Shown here piece by piece: positions 11,835 through 19,308 of a stretch of 27,625 nt of DNA (position 1 is its first letter; each line of letters starts with the position of its first letter). The translations under genes were made by a program, and so were the position numbers. The stretch is from positions 292,398-320,022 of the forward strand of contig CAZWDO010000002.1 of assembly GCA_964632485.1 (NCBI GenBank), read 5' to 3'. The DNA is from CAZWDO01 sp964632485 [NCBI: uncultured bacterium] (GTDB lineage: Bacteria > JAGOEH01). Under the pieces are notes generated by a model, which saw nothing but the letters and a program-made list of their open reading frames with translations, ran no database searches and had not been told where the DNA came from.

Positions 11835-13026
11835 GCTTCAATCGCTCCCGTTTGCTTTTCAAATTGTCAATTTGGTAAAACGCCAAACGCTGTCCACCGT
11901 ATGGAAACTCAATGATTCGATCGGTGACCGGAACCAACCATTTTACGGGGGGGAAGAAAAACCCCGCATCGGTTTCACAATCGCTTTCCATCTTGGACTG
12001 TAAAAATCTTAGCAACAACCGGTTGGCTTCAGAGGGATTTGAGAGCTTCCAGCCATAGGGGGGATTTGTGAATATCAATATTCGACGATGTGTGGTTTTT
12101 AATGGAAGGGGATCCAGCGCATTCCCTTGACATAATATGATTTTCGATAAAGATAATGATTCTTGTAAATTTTGTTGGGAAATCAGCAGATGATTAAAAC
12201 TGATATCTCCACCATAGTAAATGAATGGAGCGGATTGTGACAGGGGAGGAGTGAGAGAATCATTTGCTTTGAATTGACCGATGGGTAGCGTTTGAAAGCT
12301 GAATTCCCGTTGGGGAGGTCGGTTGGATATCATGCCCGTTAATTCGTTCAGAACGGTGCCGCCTCCACAGAAAGGATCAATTATCATATCGTATTGTCGG
12401 GTTTTAAAAAATTGGAATCCAGCGCTGATGATATTCTCACGTAATGGAGTTCGTCCCTTTAATTTGCTCCAGCCCCGCTTGTACAATGGTGCTCCGGTTA
12501 AGTCCAAACTAATATTTAAACGGTTATGATCCATGCGAATATAAAGATTAACCGCGTTGTCGCCTTTTTGCTGGAACTTATATTGAAATTGGTCCTGGTA
12601 ATAGCATTCAATCTCCGCGTTGACCCTTTCTTTTAGTTTTGTTTCCGAATATAACCAAGAGCTGATGCTGGCGCTGTTTATTTGTAGAGTGATGGGAAAT
12701 CCTAAATAGTACTCCCATTTAATAGTTGAAATTCCACGATTGAGCTGCTTATAGGACAAACAGGGAAAACTCGCTATCCGCCAAAGAAATCGGATGCCCA
12801 ACTTTAAATGGATATGGAGCGCCATTATTGTTTGCAGATCAGATTCGATTAAAATTCCTCCCAAATCCTGATTTAAAACTTTAAAAGAAGAAGTCAATTG
12901 GGATAGTTCCGCTAATGCATATTTTTCCCATGCGGGAGGAACAATATAGTAAAAATGTCCGGGATGATGAATAATATGGCGTTTAATTTTTTTTTTGATC
13001 TGGGAATCAATAGGACGATGAATCAT
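11812..13026 (-). CDS. THUMP-domain class I SAM-dependent RNA methyltransferase (RlmL/Trm14-like)
   Basis: This 404-residue protein resembles the N2-guanine RNA methyltransferases of the RlmL N-terminal/YpsC/Trm14 group. Residues ~20-170 look like the N-terminal ferredoxin-like and THUMP part. The joining segment SLDLTGAPLYKRGW followed by RTPLRENI is highly characteristic of the group. The SAM-binding motif is DPFCGGGTVLNE (from D217, usually DPxCGSGT), and the catalytic motif is NPPYG (~321). The target (23S rRNA or tRNA guanine) cannot be read from sequence. It starts two bases after the upstream unknown gene ends and overlaps the helicase gene, so it is the third gene of the parA operon. 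Confidence 0.87.
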   Translation of the reverse strand: MIHRPIDSQIKKKIKRHIIHHPGHFYYIVPPAWEKYALAELSQLTSSFKVLNQDLGGILIESDLQTIMALHIHLKLGIRFLWRIASFPCLSYKQLNRGISTIKWEYYLGFPITLQINSASISSWLYSETKLKERVNAEIECYYQDQFQYKFQQKGDNAVNLYIRMDHNRLNISLDLTGAPLYKRGWSKLKGRTPLRENIISAGFQFFKTRQYDMIIDPFCGGGTVLNELTGMISNRPPQREFSFQTLPIGQFKANDSLTPPLSQSAPFIYYGGDISFNHLLISQQNLQESLSLSKIILCQGNALDPLPLKTTHRRILIFTNPPYGWKLSNPSEANRLLLRFLQSKMESDCETDAGFFFPPVKWLVPVTDRIIEFPYGGQRLAFYQIDNLKSKRERLKHVEPSTM

Positions 13027-13028
13027 GA

Positions 13029-13934
13029 TTAAGTTGTCAGCTTTTTCGTCACTTCCATCTTGTAAGCATTGAGTTCCATTAAAAAACTTTCTTTAATTTG
13101 AGAAAAACGAGCTTTTTTTTCAGCGGAGGTAAGTTCACTGTTCTCTTCAATCTCATCAATTTCCATAAGAAATTTTTTATCAAGCAAATTAAGCTTTTGC
13201 TTAATCTGACGTCGAAAATTTGTCAGTTCTTTATATTCATTATTCGAAGCCGACTTTTCACCGGTTGAAATGTTTAATTTTTTTTTAGGGGAAATAATTT
13301 CCGTTTCATTTCCATAGCTAAGTTTTATCCGGTCCCGCTTTTTTATAATCGATTGATACCGATTCGACATTGAACTTAGTGGAATGGGATGCCTGGACTC
13401 AATTTTTTGACGGGATAAAATTTTATTCCATTCAGCATGATTAGCGATGAAATCAGCATCCGATGACCCATGAGATTTGGCAACTATTTTTTGACCTTGT
13501 ATCTGTAGATTAGCATTTTGAGATTTTGTTTTGCTTTTAACAGATGCCTTTTTAATAAAAGGGTCTGTCCGAATTGAAATTTTAGTTGGCTCCTTTTCCA
13601 AATAAGGGTTTTCTACGGGTCGTTCAGTCCGAGCAACTATCTTATCGGAATTGATTTTATGTGAAGAGGCTGGTTTTTGTTTGTTACTACTTTTTTGTGG
13701 GGGGGGCGCTTTTAAGGTTTCCTGGATTGTTGTTTGTGGGGGGGCAGTTTTTGTAAATTTTGAGCTTGATGATGTTTTAGGTGTGATTATTATCTCTTGT
13801 TCAGAATTGATAAATTCATCATTATCGCTATTTGAAAGTATAATTGTATGCTTGGAAGTTCCGCAACCCTCCTCAACGATCTTTCTTGTTGTTTCAAGTG
13901 GATTGTGCCCGACGCTTTCCTTGAGTTTGGCCAT
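13029..13934 (-). CDS. Unrecognised Lys/Ser-rich disordered protein with C-terminal coiled coil, downstream of parA
   Basis: I do not recognise this 301-residue protein. The N-terminus (MAKLKESVGHNPLETTRKI) could form a short helix. Residues ~30-220 are low-complexity, rich in Ser, Lys, Pro and Thr, including the proline runs TAPPQ and KAPPPQ, and are probably disordered. The last ~75 residues (from about KELTNFRRQIKQKL) are charged and heptad-like, probably a coiled coil. There is no signal peptide or membrane helix, and no ParB or HTH motif. It follows parA by 16 bases with AGGAG upstream of ATG 13934. Position and make-up resemble adaptor partners of orphan ParA ATPases (such as McdB), but this is inference. 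Two long C-tracts lie in the coding strand. Confidence 0.8.
   Translation of the reverse strand: MAKLKESVGHNPLETTRKIVEEGCGTSKHTIILSNSDNDEFINSEQEIIITPKTSSSSKFTKTAPPQTTIQETLKAPPPQKSSNKQKPASSHKINSDKIVARTERPVENPYLEKEPTKISIRTDPFIKKASVKSKTKSQNANLQIQGQKIVAKSHGSSDADFIANHAEWNKILSRQKIESRHPIPLSSMSNRYQSIIKKRDRIKLSYGNETEIISPKKKLNISTGEKSASNNEYKELTNFRRQIKQKLNLLDKKFLMEIDEIEENSELTSAEKKARFSQIKESFLMELNAYKMEVTKKLTT
13699..13744 (-). repeat. Two homopolymeric C-tracts (C8 and C7 on the coding strand)
   Basis: The plus strand shows G8 at 13699-13706 and G7 at 13738-13744, which are proline codons of the disordered gene on the minus strand. Such tracts are prone to slippage; a one-base change would truncate or alter the protein and remove its coiled coil. 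Confidence 0.8.
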
Positions 13935-13950
13935 ACCTTGTTTCTCCTAT

Positions 13951-14736
13951 TTAAATCTGGTTAACGATCTCTAAACAAAGATCGGCAAAATCCTGCGCCC
14001 CATTACTATTCGGCGCATACAAAAAAATTGGTTGCCCCCAACTACTTGCTTCGGATAAGGAAATATTGTTGCGAATAAATGTATTAAATAGTTTTGGTTT
14101 CAGATTGGAGTCTTGTTGGATCATATTGATGATTTCTTTATGGTGGCGGAGTCGCTGATCGTACATATTAATGATAATGCCATGAATAGTAAGGTTAGGA
14201 TTCGCTTGAGCTTCAACGACTTCATGCACAGTTTGCAATAATTCGGAAAGACCCATCAAATCGAAATATTTTGCTTGTGTAACTATGAATATTTCATTAG
14301 CGGTAGTGAGAGCCTGAAGAGTAATCAAACTCAAGGAAGGTGGCGTATCAATACAAATGTAGTCCCATCGGTTGATAAAAGGCTCAAGCTTTCGTTTGAG
14401 TAAACTTTCCCTGCCAATTTTATTGCAGAATTCAATTTCAAAATTTTTAAGCAGGCTGGATGATGCGATCAAATCCACTCCATAGCGCTGGATAATATAA
14501 TCATCCAGCGAATCAACCACTGGATCGTGAAGGAGATTATAAACGGACTTTTTATTTATGATGGGCTCATGGATTCCAAAATAAGCGCTCAGATTACGCT
14601 GCATATCCAAATCAATGGCTAAAACTTTACGATTATAAAAATGCTCAAGACCTTTGGCTACAGACGCGCAACACGTTGTTTTTCCACAGCCACCCTTTTG
14701 ATTGATAAAGGCAATTATTCGTGTTTTTTTCCGCAT
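13951..14736 (-). CDS. ParA/Soj-family partition ATPase (no ParB partner visible)
   Basis: This 261-residue ATPase should bind DNA non-specifically as an ATP dimer and position DNA or a protein cargo. The deviant Walker A motif KGGCGKTT has the signature lysine (K14) and the catalytic-loop lysine (K19). The switch segment reads DLDMQRNLS (D42-S50), with Met where most family members have Pro (DxDPQ). Walker B is YICIDTPPSLS (D130), and the C-terminal APNSNGAQDFADL matches the family. The gene begins a minus-strand operon with a disordered protein rather than parB, a THUMP methyltransferase and a RecQ helicase, so the cargo is unknown; a chromosomal Soj role without nearby ParB is less likely. 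The start ATG 14736 follows AAAAAGGAA. Confidence 0.9.
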   Translation of the reverse strand: MRKKTRIIAFINQKGGCGKTTCCASVAKGLEHFYNRKVLAIDLDMQRNLSAYFGIHEPIINKKSVYNLLHDPVVDSLDDYIIQRYGVDLIASSSLLKNFEIEFCNKIGRESLLKRKLEPFINRWDYICIDTPPSLSLITLQALTTANEIFIVTQAKYFDLMGLSELLQTVHEVVEAQANPNLTIHGIIINMYDQRLRHHKEIINMIQQDSNLKPKLFNTFIRNNISLSEASSWGQPIFLYAPNSNGAQDFADLCLEIVNQI

Positions 14737-14819
14737 GGGGTTCCTTTTTTAAAAAGGCAGGAATCAATCAATTCAAGGTCATCCCGTCATCGTTGTAATT
14801 ATACTTAAATCTATTGTCT

Positions 14820-14848
14820 AATATACGTTGGCATTGTCGGTTTGTCAA
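14820..14848 (-). promoter_or_regulatory. Near-consensus promoter of the parA operon
   Basis: On the minus strand TTGACA (14848-14843), a 17-base spacer and TATATT (14825-14820) form a strong sigma-70-type promoter. The leader to ATG 14736 would be about 77 bases. Just before the start codon, CCTTTTTAAAAAAGG could fold over the ribosome binding site. Confidence 0.75.
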
Positions 14849-14906
14849 GATTTTTTTTGGATTTGCCATTGATTTATTGGGAATCTTCAAACCCACAATA
14901 TAAAAA

Positions 14907-16319
14907 TTATTGCCAATTGAAAAAAATGGGAGGAATAAGCAATAACATACCAATAATCAGAAGAATAATTTGAAGTTTGATAATCCATTTCGCCCATTTT
15001 TCCCAGGGAATTTGGGTACACATGAGAACGGTCATGGTCACTGGTGAAGTGGGGACAATCATATTGCTGAAACCATCGCCGAATTGATAGGCTAAGACGG
15101 CTACCTGTCGGGTAATTCCTGTCAGATCTGCCAAAGGAACCATAATCGGCATAGTCAGAGCGGCTTTTGCGCTGCCTGAAGGAACAAAAAAATTGATCGC
15201 GCTTTGAATAAAGAACATGATTTGAGCGGAAACAACGGGATGGAATCGGGTCACGATATTGGTCAGTGAGTTCAGCATAGTATCGATGATGTGGCCATCC
15301 TGCGCAACAAAGAGCACTCCACGAGCTAAGGCAATGATCAATACCGTGCCCACCAAATCTTTAGCGCCGGCGACAAACGCATCGGTGAATTCTTTGATGC
15401 TCAAACGTCCCACGACAGCAGTCGCAAACCCTAAAACGATAAAAACGCCCGTTATTTGCTCAATATACCATTGGTATTTCAATACTCCGACAATCATGAC
15501 AATAATTCCCATAATAAAAGTAATCAAAACGGCAATATGCTTTTTATCTAAATGAAGGTTTTGGGTCGCTGTTTCTAAATGCAATTTCGATCGGGCCTCC
15601 TGATCCTGTTCAAAAGTAATGCTGCTGGCGGGATTTTTTTTCACTTTCCTTGCATAGTACATGATAAATAGGGTGCAAGCGGCAGTGATAACGAGCCAAC
15701 AGACCAGACGATAAGCGATTCCGGAAAAAAGGGGAAGCCGGGCGATTTCCTGGGCGATACCAATGGTGAAAGGATTCATGAAAGCTCCGGCAAATCCAGC
15801 CCCGGCGCCAATAAAAGGGATCGCAAGCCCGACAACTGTATCGTATCCCAATGCTAATGCCAACGGGACAAAAATCATTACAAAAGGAATAACTTCTTCG
15901 CTCATACCGAATGTTGCGCCGGCAATCGAAAAAAGAACCATAAAAAGAGGGATAAAAAGGCGTTGAACAATGCGATACCGTCGATAGGACCAGGCCACCC
16001 ATTTGATGGCTGAATCGATAGCCTCAGTTTTTTGCAGCACTGAAAATATTCCGCCGATGATGAGCACAAATCCCATAATCAGTGTGGCGTTAGTGTCAGT
16101 AAAACCTTTAACTGGCGCCAGGATAATCGCTCCAAATCCCTGCGGATTCTTTTCGACTGCATGATAGGAACCCGGCTGAACCAGTTCGCGCCCGGTTGTT
16201 TCATCAAGGATACGCTCATATTGCCCTCCGGGAATAATCCACGTCAGCGCTGCCACCATTATAATAATAAGATAAACCAACAGAAACGTATTGAACGCTT
16301 TTAAATTTTTAAGTTTCAT
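14907..16319 (-). CDS. YfcC/DcuC-superfamily membrane carrier
   Basis: This 470-residue protein has about a dozen hydrophobic segments and belongs by appearance to the YfcC branch of the C4-dicarboxylate anaerobic carrier (DcuC) superfamily. Supporting motifs are the opening helix ending TWIIPGGQYER, GMSEEVIPFVMIFVPLALALGYD in the first half, and INFFVPSGSAKAALTMPIMVP followed by QFGDGFSNMIVPTSP in the second, an inverted-topology pair of re-entrant loops. The substrate is not certain: family members are annotated for C4-dicarboxylates, amino acids or short-chain acids. Its ATG overlaps the stop of the upstream secreted cyanophycinase-like gene (ATGA), so the two are translationally coupled, and import of released peptides or amino acids is a reasonable guess. 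Confidence 0.85.
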   Translation of the reverse strand: MKLKNLKAFNTFLLVYLIIIMVAALTWIIPGGQYERILDETTGRELVQPGSYHAVEKNPQGFGAIILAPVKGFTDTNATLIMGFVLIIGGIFSVLQKTEAIDSAIKWVAWSYRRYRIVQRLFIPLFMVLFSIAGATFGMSEEVIPFVMIFVPLALALGYDTVVGLAIPFIGAGAGFAGAFMNPFTIGIAQEIARLPLFSGIAYRLVCWLVITAACTLFIMYYARKVKKNPASSITFEQDQEARSKLHLETATQNLHLDKKHIAVLITFIMGIIVMIVGVLKYQWYIEQITGVFIVLGFATAVVGRLSIKEFTDAFVAGAKDLVGTVLIIALARGVLFVAQDGHIIDTMLNSLTNIVTRFHPVVSAQIMFFIQSAINFFVPSGSAKAALTMPIMVPLADLTGITRQVAVLAYQFGDGFSNMIVPTSPVTMTVLMCTQIPWEKWAKWIIKLQIILLIIGMLLLIPPIFFNWQ

Positions 16320-17173
16320 GGTATCAATACCTTTCGTTTGAGGTCGTAGCGTTGACCTTGAATCAGAAGGTCCAGACGAATATTCTGACCGCTCAGGTGT
16401 TGAAATTGATTGGCGGCAATATGAGTTGTTGCGGATGCATCAATGATCATTACATTCGAGCGCCCGATCACGGTGAATATCATTTGAGGATCAATGACAA
16501 TCGCCGTACTTTCATCAATACCAATCCCCAATAATTGCGGATGTTCTAAAACCAGGCTCAATAACCGGTTTTCTCGTTTCCGTTTTATGAAATGCTGATC
16601 AATAATTACATTCTCAAGGAACCCGAATCCGGGGCCGGTTTCAATATTATTGGATTGAATGGATTTGAAACCATTTAGTGTATCGGTATTGAGTTTTTCA
16701 TTACCCGTGATCATCATTTGACACATGATGGCCGCGCCGGCGCTGGTTCCGGCAATAATACCCCCCTGGTTATAGAATGAATGCAGTTGATCCAGGAATT
16801 TAGTGCCTAAAAACAAATGTGTGAGTTTGTTTTGATCGCCGCCGGTAAAAAATACACCCCCTACTTCCGTCAATTTTTGTAAAACCGAATCGCTATCAAT
16901 TGTTGATGAATCGGCTAAGATAAAACGAACATTGTTTGCTCCGTTGGATTCAAATTGATGCCGCTGAAATAACGCGGCGTCAAGAGGATCCCCACTGGCA
17001 AGAGGGATGATGAGTAACGGCTTGTCCGGTCCGCCTGAAAGTTCGATGAAACGGCGAAACAGAGTATCTGGACGGGCCCCGCCGCCAATAATCATTAAAT
17101 ATCCTTTTTCAGCCGGATATAATGAACTAAACCCGATTAGTATGAACAAAATAATTTCAATTATTCTCCACAT
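16316..17173 (-). CDS. Secreted cyanophycinase-like serine peptidase (family S51)
   Basis: This 285-residue protein has an N-terminal signal peptide (hydrophobic to about residue 20), then the S51 fold: LMIIGGGARPD at the start, FFTGGDQNKL, the nucleophile elbow GTSAGAAIM (S144), IIDQHF (H194) followed by RKRENRLL, and GIGIDESTAIV. Cyanophycinases cut the poly-aspartate/arginine storage polymer to beta-Asp-Arg dipeptides; related S51 enzymes are alpha-aspartyl dipeptidases. The size and the DQHF...ENRL segment favour the cyanophycinase branch, but substrate specificity is unproven. Export suggests scavenging of outside polymer or isoaspartyl peptides, as no cyanophycin synthetase is present here. 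AAAGGAG precedes ATG 17173. It is the first gene of a two-gene operon with the YfcC-type carrier. Confidence 0.85.
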   Translation of the reverse strand: MWRIIEIILFILIGFSSLYPAEKGYLMIIGGGARPDTLFRRFIELSGGPDKPLLIIPLASGDPLDAALFQRHQFESNGANNVRFILADSSTIDSDSVLQKLTEVGGVFFTGGDQNKLTHLFLGTKFLDQLHSFYNQGGIIAGTSAGAAIMCQMMITGNEKLNTDTLNGFKSIQSNNIETGPGFGFLENVIIDQHFIKRKRENRLLSLVLEHPQLLGIGIDESTAIVIDPQMIFTVIGRSNVMIIDASATTHIAANQFQHLSGQNIRLDLLIQGQRYDLKRKVLIP

Positions 17174-17202
17174 GGTTTCTCCTTTTTTAAATGTAATGAT
17201 AC

Positions 17203-17231
17203 AAAATAAAAAAAGAGATTCATAAAGTCAA
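17203..17231 (-). promoter_or_regulatory. Promoter of the cyanophycinase-carrier operon
   Basis: On the minus strand TTGACT (17231-17226), a 17-base spacer and TATTTT (17208-17203) lie 30 bases upstream of the start codon. The -35 is the left arm of an inverted repeat shared with the divergent plus-strand promoter. Confidence 0.55.
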
Positions 17232-17262
17232 GAATTTTTGAAATAAAAAATTACTTGACTTT
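17224..17262. repeat. Inverted repeat carrying back-to-back -35 boxes
   Basis: AAAGTCAAG (17224-17232) and CTTGACTTT (17254-17262) are perfect nine-base inverted arms around a 21-base AT-rich centre, itself partly self-complementary (ATTTTT / AAAAAT). Each arm holds a TTGACT box facing outward. On the plus strand a T12 run follows the right arm, so it can also be read as a weak terminator-like hairpin. Confidence 0.7.
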
Positions 17263-17282
17263 TTTTTTTTTTGTATTACTAT
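17255..17282 (+). promoter_or_regulatory. Candidate distal promoter for the glycine-zipper gene
   Basis: TTGACT (17255-17260), a 16-base spacer that is almost all T, then TACTAT (17277-17282). The transcript would carry a leader of about 170 bases. The -10 match is only moderate. Confidence 0.35.
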
Positions 17283-17356
17283 TTTAATATGAATTCAAAA
17301 CTTGTAATGTCGAAATTTATTAGAACATCTTCCCATTATTATAAATTGAGGTATAC

Positions 17357-17386
17357 TTGGTTTCGTTAAAAATTTGTTACTATAAT
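17357..17386 (+). promoter_or_regulatory. Candidate proximal promoter with perfect TATAAT for the glycine-zipper gene
   Basis: TTGGTT (17357-17362), an 18-base spacer and TATAAT (17381-17386). The -10 lies inside an imperfect 17-base palindrome (17376-17392, core ACTAT-a-ATAGT) that could be an operator. The leader would be about 66 bases. A later TTGACA at 17422 has no -10 because the ribosome binding site follows. Confidence 0.5.
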
Positions 17387-17458
17387 AGTTACAGTTTGTG
17401 ATTTTTATAGAATAATTTAAATTGACAATTATCATAAGCTAAATGAGGAGGCAATCTA

Positions 17459-19279
17459 ATGTCTTTTACGATGAATTCTCCGATTGTAAAACAGTTTTCC
17501 AGCATTTTTGCCAATGCAGCCTATCTGGAATGTGAAAAGGGGCATAATGGCCGCTGGACTCGCACATGCCATACATTGGATAGTTCATTACGTGACTCGT
17601 GGCGCTACAATAAAAAAAAGATTGCCGGTAAAGTTTTATTAATTGGGGGAGGGATTGCCGTTGGGGTTCTGACGGGGGGCATCGGACTTGGGATTATTGC
17701 GGCGCTTGCCGGGGCAAAATATCTGATGACAAAGATATTTAATGAAATCAGCAATCAAAAACAAAAAAAACGATTGAGGAAATATATCAAGGGTAATCCT
17801 GAAGGTGATAAGTTGCGAAAGGGAGAAAATCTGAATTTATTGACGGAAGATGCTTGCGCAGCTATTAAAAAGACTTGGGTGCATTTACGGATTGCCACTG
17901 AACTTGCGCTTGATTATAAAAAGAATATGGGCGACCTGGCTCAACCTGAAACCTGTGAAGATGCCATTGCTCCTGCTCAAACCGCCATGAATTTTATCCA
18001 TCATTTCGATAAAGGGCGTGGATATTTGGTGCCGGCATATCTGCTTTGCGCTAAGTTAATTGAAGAATACATAAAATTTTCCGATAATTGGTCCCAGATC
18101 AACAGCAAAATGGAACTGATTATCACGCAACAAATGGCCAATTTTCTCAATACTGGCGGTCAGGATTTTATAAAAAAAATGGGCAAACTGTTGAATGTGG
18201 ATTCAAGTAGTTCAAACCTGATGGAGGATTCATTCCGGCCGACGACAGAATCCTCTGAAAACCTGGTCAACTATTCGGGTAAAGGGGTTTTCGGTCAAAA
18301 ATCTATGCGAACCGTGGATATTGAGGATGTTTTGAAGAATTTGAACGACACCATGGAAAGCTCGATCCACGCCTATGAAACCCATCGCGCGCCAATTGAT
18401 TTTTCAAAACATGCCCTCAAAGAAGCATTTAACTTATTGTCTCCAAATCAATTAAAAAAGAATAAGCTCTCCCGCTGGATAGGCATGGAATCGCAAAGTA
18501 TCCTGCGATTTGAACTATTATTAAAACAATTATTGGAAAAATTTGACAATCCGAACATTTTCCGGAAAATACACCACCGGTTTCGTAACTGGAATTTGGC
18601 AAATTCAAAAGGTAAAAAGTTTATATCGATTTTAAATGAGGCTATTGATGTTGGATCCTCGGTCGGTGGGGTTAGCATTGGAGTTAGCGATGCTTTGGAG
18701 AAATCTTCAAAAATATTTATTAAAAGCGCTAATTCTCTGACCGCTAATACATTGTCATTTACGAATGAATGGGTGACGTTTCGCTATGGCGCCAAAAAAA
18801 GTATGATGGAAAGCGATTTGTTAACGCTTGAGGAGAACGCCATTGCAAATAGTATCACAAATGACAAGGATGTAAAAAAGTATGCGACAGTGGTTTCGGA
18901 AAAATTGTTTAAAAAAGCTGCTCATCATTTTAAAAAAGGGATTGATAAAAGTAAAGATATTGAAAAAAAATCCAGCGATGTATCCACTATTTCCAAACTT
19001 TTCGATTATGCGCAAGCCATTTACGAAGTGCACCACCATTTCGATAAGATGGAACGCTATTTAATGACCTCGATTCTTGTTTCTTTGTTTATGATGTTGA
19101 GAGTTGAGTTGTTGGCGGAAGAGGAGAAACGGATTATTACCTTTGTTGACAGTTTCACAAAACCATTTGTTATTGGCAATTTTAATCATATCAATTGTCT
19201 TTCCAAGGGCAGTATCTGCTATGGACCGCGCATCGACCAGAGCGGCAACTATTATGCCAAACCCCATGAACCCTTGTAA
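17459..19279 (+). CDS. Unrecognised 606-residue protein with glycine-zipper hydrophobic segment and duplicated HHFDK motif
   Basis: I do not recognise this family. There is no signal peptide. A cysteine pair (LECEKGHNGRWTRTCH, ~24-39) is followed by a basic stretch and then a 25-30-residue glycine-rich hydrophobic segment (~58-85) with several GxxxG steps (GIAVG, GVLTG, GIGLG), able to insert in a membrane or pack as a helical hairpin. The rest is largely helical and charged. The motif HHFDK followed by YL and a hydrophobic helix occurs twice (181-185 and 526-530), suggesting an internal duplication. The second hydrophobic stretch (RYLMTSILVSLFMMLRVELL) is near the C-terminus. The start is supported by GAGGAGG upstream of ATG 17459. 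It is followed 29 bases later by a WG-repeat gene, probably co-transcribed. A membrane-active effector or scaffold is possible, but no function is assigned. Confidence 0.85.
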   Translation: MSFTMNSPIVKQFSSIFANAAYLECEKGHNGRWTRTCHTLDSSLRDSWRYNKKKIAGKVLLIGGGIAVGVLTGGIGLGIIAALAGAKYLMTKIFNEISNQKQKKRLRKYIKGNPEGDKLRKGENLNLLTEDACAAIKKTWVHLRIATELALDYKKNMGDLAQPETCEDAIAPAQTAMNFIHHFDKGRGYLVPAYLLCAKLIEEYIKFSDNWSQINSKMELIITQQMANFLNTGGQDFIKKMGKLLNVDSSSSNLMEDSFRPTTESSENLVNYSGKGVFGQKSMRTVDIEDVLKNLNDTMESSIHAYETHRAPIDFSKHALKEAFNLLSPNQLKKNKLSRWIGMESQSILRFELLLKQLLEKFDNPNIFRKIHHRFRNWNLANSKGKKFISILNEAIDVGSSVGGVSIGVSDALEKSSKIFIKSANSLTANTLSFTNEWVTFRYGAKKSMMESDLLTLEENAIANSITNDKDVKKYATVVSEKLFKKAAHHFKKGIDKSKDIEKKSSDVSTISKLFDYAQAIYEVHHHFDKMERYLMTSILVSLFMMLRVELLAEEEKRIITFVDSFTKPFVIGNFNHINCLSKGSICYGPRIDQSGNYYAKPHEPL

Positions 19280-19308
19280 TAATGTTGACAAAGTGATTGG
19301 AAATACCC

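Noticed and set aside
14741-14759. CCTTTTTTAAAAAGG palindrome as a terminator
   Set aside because: It lies in the parA leader directly over the ribosome binding site, with an AT-only centre; at most it tunes translation.
14768-14953. Possible 61-codon gene on the minus strand after the YfcC-type carrier
   Set aside because: It overlaps the end of the carrier and runs through the near-consensus parA promoter; composition looks non-coding.
17422-17450. TTGACA at 17422 as a promoter for the glycine-zipper gene
   Set aside because: The position of its -10 is the GAGGAG ribosome binding site, so a transcript from it would lack the site.
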